A stretch of 64,000 bases of DNA from Sphingobacterium prati (lineage in GTDB: Bacteria; Bacteroidota; Bacteroidia; Sphingobacteriales; Sphingobacteriaceae), in assembly GCF_013167215.1 (NCBI RefSeq), contig NZ_JABJWY010000038.1:861700-925699 (forward strand), written 5' to 3'. The position numbers were made by a program, and so were the translations under genes. This document shows positions 59,726 through 64,000 of the stretch, one piece after another (the first letter of the stretch is position 1; the number at the start of each line of letters is the position of its first letter). The notes beneath the pieces were generated by a model. The model was not told where the DNA came from. It saw only the letters and a list, made by a program, of their open reading frames with translations, and did not search any database.

Positions 59726-60682
59726 CTATTCGACGTCGAATAAATCAGAAATGGAGGTATGTTGATTTACGCTTGTGATTGCTTTTGCAAACAGATCAGC
59801 TGTAGACAATACTTTAATTTTTGTGGATTGCTTTGCTTTTTCCGGATCCAATTGAATGGTATCTGTTACAATCATTTCTGACAATACTGAATTTTCAATT
59901 GTTTCATAAGCTTTGCCCGATAATACCGCGTGTGTACACACCGCTCTTACGGATCTCGCGCCATTTTCCATGATCAAAGCCGCAGCTTTCGAAAGTGTAC
60001 CGGCTGTATCACAGATATCGTCTATTAATACAACATCCTGATCCGTTACATCACCAATGATAGACATTGACTCAATTTCATTTGCACGTTTACGGCGTTT
60101 GTCACAGATGATAACTTCTGCATTGAAGAATTTAGCAAAAGTACGCGCTCTGTATGACCCACCCATATCAGGTGATGCAATTGTCAAGTTAGGGAGTTTT
60201 AGGGATTTGATGTAGGGAACAAAAATAATGGAGCCATCGAGGTGATCAACAGGAATATCGAAGAAACCTTGGATTTGTGCAGCATGTAAATCCATTGTCA
60301 TGATGCGGTGAATCCCAGCTGCTGTCAACAGATTGGCAATCATTTTTGCGCCAATGGCAACTCTTGGTTTGTCTTTTCGATCTTGTCTTGCGAAACCGAA
60401 ATAGGGGACAACCGCTGTAATGTAGTGCGCTGAGGCTCTCTTTGCAGCATCTGTCATCAACAATAATTCAAAAAGATTGTCGGTAGGTTGGTTGGTAGAT
60501 TGGATGATAAATACATCGGCTCCACGTACAGATTCGTTGTAGAATGGTTGAATCTCACCGTCGCTAAAACGCGATAATGTTTTGTCTCCTAGAGGTTTCC
60601 CGTAAGATTGCGCGATTTTTTCAGCCAGTTCTGTAGTGCCAGAACCTGCAAATAGTTTAACCGTGTTGAATTGCAAAGGCAT
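59726..60682 (-). CDS. prs: Ribose-phosphate pyrophosphokinase
   Basis: This enzyme makes PRPP from ribose 5-phosphate and ATP for nucleotide, histidine and tryptophan synthesis. The 318-residue class I enzyme has FSDGEIQPFYNESVRGADVFIIQST, YFGFARQDRKDKPR (ATP/catalytic flexible loop), MTMDLHAAQIQGFFDIPVDHL, and the PRPP loop VVLIDDICDTAGTLSKAA. The position between rplY and tRNA-Gln matches other Sphingobacteriaceae as I recall. The upstream promoter was not found. Confidence 0.96.
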   Translation of the reverse strand: MPLQFNTVKLFAGSGTTELAEKIAQSYGKPLGDKTLSRFSDGEIQPFYNESVRGADVFIIQSTNQPTDNLFELLLMTDAAKRASAHYITAVVPYFGFARQDRKDKPRVAIGAKMIANLLTAAGIHRIMTMDLHAAQIQGFFDIPVDHLDGSIIFVPYIKSLKLPNLTIASPDMGGSYRARTFAKFFNAEVIICDKRRKRANEIESMSIIGDVTDQDVVLIDDICDTAGTLSKAAALIMENGARSVRAVCTHAVLSGKAYETIENSVLSEMIVTDTIQLDPEKAKQSTKIKVLSTADLFAKAITSVNQHTSISDLFDVE

Positions 60683-60764
60683 GGTTTTGTATATTTATGT
60701 TGGGTTATTGTATTGTCGTTTATTCAATATTTTTATTCCCTAATATTTTTTAAAGTTAAACATT

Positions 60765-60793
60765 AAAAAAAATGGATTGTTTGCACAATCCAT
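60765..60793 (-). terminator. Terminator of the first tRNA-Gln
   Basis: ATGGATTGT / ACAATCCAT 9-bp arms with a 4-nt loop. The minus strand continues as TTTTTTT, directly after the tRNA. Confidence 0.88.
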
Positions 60794-60812
60794 ATACTCT
60801 TAACTTTAAAAG

Positions 60813-60883
60813 TTGTCCGACCTGGATTCGAACCAAGACAAACAGAACCAAAAACTGTCGTACTACCCTTATACTATCGGACA
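60813..60883 (-). tRNA. tRNA-Gln (anticodon TTG), copy 1
   Basis: 71 nt on the minus strand. The acceptor stem TGTCCGA/TCGGACA is perfect, the T-loop reads GGTTCGAATCC, and the anticodon arm ACAGT-TTTTGGT-TCTGT places TTG at 34-36, decoding CAA/CAG. The D-arm contains AAGGGTAG. CCA is not encoded. The sequence is identical to the copy at 61057-61127. Confidence 0.93.
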
Positions 60884-60930
60884 ATGTCTCTCAAAAAATC
60901 AACGTTTCCGTCTTTTTCTTTTTGACGACG

Positions 60931-60960
60931 CAAAGATAGAGATTTGTTTTAAAAATCAAA
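60931..60960 (-). promoter_or_regulatory. Promoter of tRNA-Gln copy 1
   Basis: The minus strand reads TTTG (60960-60957), an 18-nt gap, then TATCTTTG (60938-60931), exact consensus. Leader about 40 nt. Confidence 0.7.
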
Positions 60961-61020
60961 ATTCAAATTAAAAAAAATCTAAACCCTTTTATAAATAAAT
61001 AAGCCTTGCATATAACGCAG

Positions 61021-61046
61021 AAAAGGCTTGCGATTGCAAGCCTTTT
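61021..61046 (-). terminator. Terminator of the second tRNA-Gln
   Basis: AAAAGGCTTGC / GCAAGCCTTTT 11-bp arms with a 4-nt loop. The T tail is short (TTTTCT). Confidence 0.7.
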
Positions 61047-61056
61047 CTATTGTTTG

Positions 61057-61127
61057 TTGTCCGACCTGGATTCGAACCAAGACAAACAGAACCAAAAACT
61101 GTCGTACTACCCTTATACTATCGGACA
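61057..61127 (-). tRNA. tRNA-Gln (anticodon TTG), copy 2
   Basis: Base-for-base identical to copy 1 (TGTCCGA/TCGGACA acceptor, anticodon TTG, GGTTCGAATCC T-loop). It lies 173 nt upstream of copy 1 in the transcription direction, with its own promoter and terminator; flanks differ. Confidence 0.93.
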
Positions 61128-61179
61128 AACAAGTCAATTGTGTTCGTTATCGTGATGATGTCGTTCACATTTGATGATG

Positions 61180-61210
61180 CAAATATACGGACTATTCTTA
61201 TTTCTGCAAA
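61180..61210 (-). promoter_or_regulatory. Promoter of tRNA-Gln copy 2
   Basis: The minus strand reads TTTG (61210-61207), a 19-nt gap, then TATATTTG (61187-61180): full consensus. Confidence 0.7.
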
Positions 61211-61333
61211 TAAAAATGTACCGTAAAGTGCATTGAGCTTGATTTTCAAAGAAATAATTTTTGTTTTGCCCTAAAATTTATCGCACACTTGCTTCATTTT
61301 ACTAATAGGTATGGCACTAGATAGGTTCATTCT

Positions 61334-61341
61334 TACCTTTG
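61334..61341 (+). promoter_or_regulatory. Candidate -7 element for the GT117 gene
   Basis: TACCTTTG matches TAnnTTTG, about 145 nt before the ATG. No -33 TTG at the right distance. Confidence 0.3.
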
Positions 61342-61485
61342 TACTGCTTTCTTTACTGCCAATATTGGATCAGGCAATGAAATTTTTTCAATTAATATGT
61401 GTTAAAAAATCAGAATAAAGTTCATTTCTTATTAACTTATCCTTATTTTCGAGCCGTATTATAATACTTTTACAGTTATCATTTT

Positions 61486-64000
61486 ATGAACTATACTAAA
61501 ATCAACAATCTTTTAGGATGGATATGTGCGCTCATTGCAACAGTAGCATATGTCATGACTGCCGAACGATCGACGAGTTGGTGGGACTGTGGCGAGTTCA
61601 TCGCCTCGGCCTTTAAACTTCAAATTGTGCACCAGCCAGGGGCACCTTTATTCTTAATGATTCAAAACATTTTCTCGAATCTTGCTGGAGGTGATGTGAC
61701 ACGAATCGCTTTCTGGATGAATGTGGGTTCTGCTGTATGTAGTGGTCTGACTATTTTATTTTTGTTCTGGACGATTACAGCCCTGGCTAAGAAAGTCGTT
61801 GCAAAAAGCGTCGGTGAGTCATACAATTCAACAGACTTGATCAAGATATTTGGATCAGGTATCGTCGGAGCATTGGCTTACGCTTTTACAGATACATTTT
61901 GGTTTTCTGCGGTTGAATCCGAAGTATATGCCATGTCTTCGCTTTGTACGGCTGTTGTATTTTGGGGGATCTTAAAATGGGAAAATCATGCTGACGAGGC
62001 TGGTGCTGACCGTTGGTTGATCTTTATCGCCTATGTGATGGGACTTTCCATTGGGGTGCACTTACTGAATCTTTTGGTGATTCCGGCCATCGCCTTGGTG
62101 ATCTACTTTAAACGATCCAAAACAGTGACTTCTTCAGGAGCGACAAAAGCCTTTCTAATCGGTGTCGTTGTGCTGGCACTGATTTTATGGGGTATTATCC
62201 AATACACGGTAAAAGCTGCCGCTTATTTTGATTTATTCTTTGTGAATAGCTTGGGAATGGGTTTTGGTACTGGCTTCAATCTGTTTTTCATTTTGTTGAT
62301 TGCTCTTTTTGTCTATGGTATCTGGTATTCCATCAAAAAAGCAAAACCGATGCTGAACCTGATTTTGATCAGCACAGCATTTATCATCTTTGGTTATAGC
62401 TCCTTTGCGATGATCATGGTACGCGCCAAAGCGAACCCGACCTTAAATAATAGTGATCCGGATAATGCCTTTTCTTTTGTAAGTTATTTGGGTCGTGAGC
62501 AGTACGCAAGTGAGCCGCTTCTGAACGGACCGACATTTGATGCGCAGGTCGTAGATGCTGAGCCTACTTATACGTATAGAAAAGATAAGGACAAATACAC
62601 GAAAGTAGAAAATGGTATGGATTATAAATACGATAAGACGATGTTTTTCCCGCGTGTTTATAGTTCAAGAGATCAAGGTCATATCGATTATTATCGTGAT
62701 TACTTAAAGATCCCAGAAGGACAATCGCCTACATTCGGTGATAACGTGAAATTCTTCTTTAGCTATCAGATCGGACATATGTACGGCCGTTATTTCCTTT
62801 GGAATTTTGCCGGCCGCCAGAATGATCAGCAAGGACAGGGATCTTTTACGGAAGGGAACTGGATCTCCGGTGCTAAACCTGTTGATCAGATGCATGTGGG
62901 TGGACAAAATACCATTCCAGACTCATTGAAAACTGATCCTTCAAATAATAAATATTATTTCTTGCCTTTGATCATTGGTTTGATCGGTGCATTTTGGCAC
63001 TTTGGTAAAAGACAGCGTGATGCTGGAATCGTAGGGTTACTGTTCTTTTTTACAGGTCTAGCAATTGTCTTATACTTGAATCAAAGCCCATTGCAGCCAC
63101 GTGAGCGTGATTATGCTTATGCGGGTTCATTCTACGCATTTGCAATATGGATCGGTTTGGGGGTATTTGCCATTGCGGATTATTTAAGTAAAAAGGTGGA
63201 TGGTAAGATGGCCGCAGGTATCGCTACAGCAGCCTGCTTGTTGGGCGCTCCTGTATTACTAGGATTCCAGAACTGGGATGATCATGATCGTTCCGAGAAA
63301 ACAACAGCGCGTGATTTAGCCAAAAACTACCTGGCATCCTGTGCACCGAATGCAATCTTGTTTACCTATGGTGATAACGATACTTATCCATTGTGGTATG
63401 TGCAGGAGGTTGAAAACTATCGTCCTGATGTACGGGTGGTAAACTTGAGTTTGTTGAGTTCTGACTGGTATATGCGTCAGATGAAACAAAAAGTTAATCA
63501 AGCGGATGGATTACCAATCAGTATTGATGACGAAAAGTTCAAAAAAGGTGTCCGTGAGGTGCTTTATTATCAAGATATGAAAGTGCCCGGTCACGTAGAT
63601 CTTGATTTGGTGATGCAGATCTTATTGTCTGATGACCAAAAAAATAAGCTGGAATTGCGTGGTGGTAAATTTGAGAATTTTTTACCGACCAAAAATTTTA
63701 GCCTTCCAGTAAACAAGGATGCTGTATTGAAAAATAATGTCGTTCCAAAAGCATGGCAGGAATCAATTGTAGATACAATGACCTGGACGTATAATCGAAA
63801 CTACGTATCTAGAGCCGAGCTGTCGATCCTAAACGTCCTGTTGAACAATAACTGGAAGCGTCCGATTTATTTTGCTGCGACCGTTCCAAATGACAACTAC
63901 CTTGGGCTGGATAAATATCTGGTACAGGAGGGGTTTGCTTTACGTTTAATGCCTATTGCTACTCCTGCAGGATCCGAAGGTACCTTGGTGGATACGCAGT
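61486..64000 (+). CDS. DUF2723/glycosyltransferase family 117 membrane protein (3' end outside window)
   Basis: The frame is open from the ATG at 61486 to the edge (about 838 residues; family members are about 1000). It starts MNYTKINNLLGWICALIATVAYVMTAERSTSWWDCGEFIASAFKLQIVHQPGAPLFLM, the DUF2723 signature with the catalytic-type Asp-Cys-Gly-Glu. About ten membrane helices and a soluble C-terminal part (LFTYGDNDTYPLWYVQEVENYRPDVRVVNLSLL) follow. Relatives include human TMEM260, an O-mannosyltransferase, so a lipid-linked-sugar protein glycosyltransferase role is inferred. It has no terminator or neighbour in view. Confidence 0.9.
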   Translation, partial: MNYTKINNLLGWICALIATVAYVMTAERSTSWWDCGEFIASAFKLQIVHQPGAPLFLMIQNIFSNLAGGDVTRIAFWMNVGSAVCSGLTILFLFWTITALAKKVVAKSVGESYNSTDLIKIFGSGIVGALAYAFTDTFWFSAVESEVYAMSSLCTAVVFWGILKWENHADEAGADRWLIFIAYVMGLSIGVHLLNLLVIPAIALVIYFKRSKTVTSSGATKAFLIGVVVLALILWGIIQYTVKAAAYFDLFFVNSLGMGFGTGFNLFFILLIALFVYGIWYSIKKAKPMLNLILISTAFIIFGYSSFAMIMVRAKANPTLNNSDPDNAFSFVSYLGREQYASEPLLNGPTFDAQVVDAEPTYTYRKDKDKYTKVENGMDYKYDKTMFFPRVYSSRDQGHIDYYRDYLKIPEGQSPTFGDNVKFFFSYQIGHMYGRYFLWNFAGRQNDQQGQGSFTEGNWISGAKPVDQMHVGGQNTIPDSLKTDPSNNKYYFLPLIIGLIGAFWHFGKRQRDAGIVGLLFFFTGLAIVLYLNQSPLQPRERDYAYAGSFYAFAIWIGLGVFAIADYLSKKVDGKMAAGIATAACLLGAPVLLGFQNWDDHDRSEKTTARDLAKNYLASCAPNAILFTYGDNDTYPLWYVQEVENYRPDVRVVNLSLLSSDWYMRQMKQKVNQADGLPISIDDEKFKKGVREVLYYQDMKVPGHVDLDLVMQILLSDDQKNKLELRGGKFENFLPTKNFSLPVNKDAVLKNNVVPKAWQESIVDTMTWTYNRNYVSRAELSILNVLLNNNWKRPIYFAATVPNDNYLGLDKYLVQEGFALRLMPIATPAGSEGTLVDTQ

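Larger units (their letters stand above)
61128..61485. other. Divergent intergenic region, tRNA-Gln / GT117 gene
   Basis: 358 nt without ORF. It holds the promoter of tRNA-Gln copy 2 and a plus-strand TACCTTTG at 61334-61341 that could start the GT117 transcript. Confidence 0.5.

Overview
The window looks like a chromosomal segment of a Sphingobacterium-like member of the Sphingobacteriaceae (Bacteroidota). The evidence is a SusC/SusD pair, a Bacteroidota-type complex I block, a GH3-family protein next to lptB, a DUF2723/GT117 protein, many short AT-rich spacers, and promoters of the Bacteroidota sigma type (TTTG, about 19 nt, TAnnTTTG). The best promoters are at rplY, both tRNA-Gln genes and the cytolysin-like lipoprotein gene. 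Most of the content is housekeeping, with a few accessory patches.

Layout. 1-4.2 kb: GH3-like protein (cut by the edge), lptB, recJ and a metallo-beta-lactamase-fold hydrolase. 4.2-9 kb: a SusD lipoprotein and SusC receptor for glycan or other nutrient import. 9.2-11 kb: a two-gene cation/proton antiporter with its RCK-type regulatory subunit. 11-17 kb: DUF59 Fe-S assembly factor with a glycosyltransferase, polyprenyl diphosphate synthase, nitrilase-family amidase, MarR regulator and a membrane-anchored FMN glutamate-synthase-like protein. 17-21 kb: a cytochrome c maturation block (ccmE, CcsA/CcmF-like, DUF2520). 21-24.5 kb: LpxR-like lipid A deacylase, dicarboxylate/amino acid symporter and mnmD. 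24.6-26.7 kb: an accessory patch with a broken SWIM/Rpn chimera, an orphan 246-aa protein, and two opposed arrays with strict 11-nt periodicity behind a promoter and a large hairpin. 26.7-33 kb: SMUG2-like DNA glycosylase, SlyD, a DUF255 thioredoxin-fold protein, two lipoproteins and a SixA-like phosphatase. The second lipoprotein resembles domains 1-3 of cholesterol-dependent cytolysins. 33-43 kb: a cell-surface glycan/LPS cluster of nine glycosyltransferase-type genes plus DUF4254. 43-51 kb: nuoH-I-J-K-L-M-N without nuoA-G beside it, then gltA. 52.6-55.3 kb: small membrane protein, SPFH protein and zinc-ribbon membrane protein. 55.6-58 kb: BlaI-type repressor and an M56 peptidase carrying three TonB-plug-like modules. 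58-61.1 kb: pth, rplY, prs and two identical tRNA-Gln genes. 61.5 kb to the end: a DUF2723/GT117 membrane protein cut by the edge.

How the parts fit: outer-membrane construction is the commonest theme (lptB, LpxR, GT9 and the other glycosyltransferases, GT117, lipoproteins). Respiration is the second (complex I membrane arm, citrate synthase, cytochrome c maturation).

The items most worth a second look are the cytolysin-like lipoprotein, the 11-nt arrays, a 30-bp motif shared upstream of ccmE and the symporter gene, the Cys-type CcmE, and the M56/TonB-plug fusion. All family assignments come from reading motifs and protein sequence; no database search was run.
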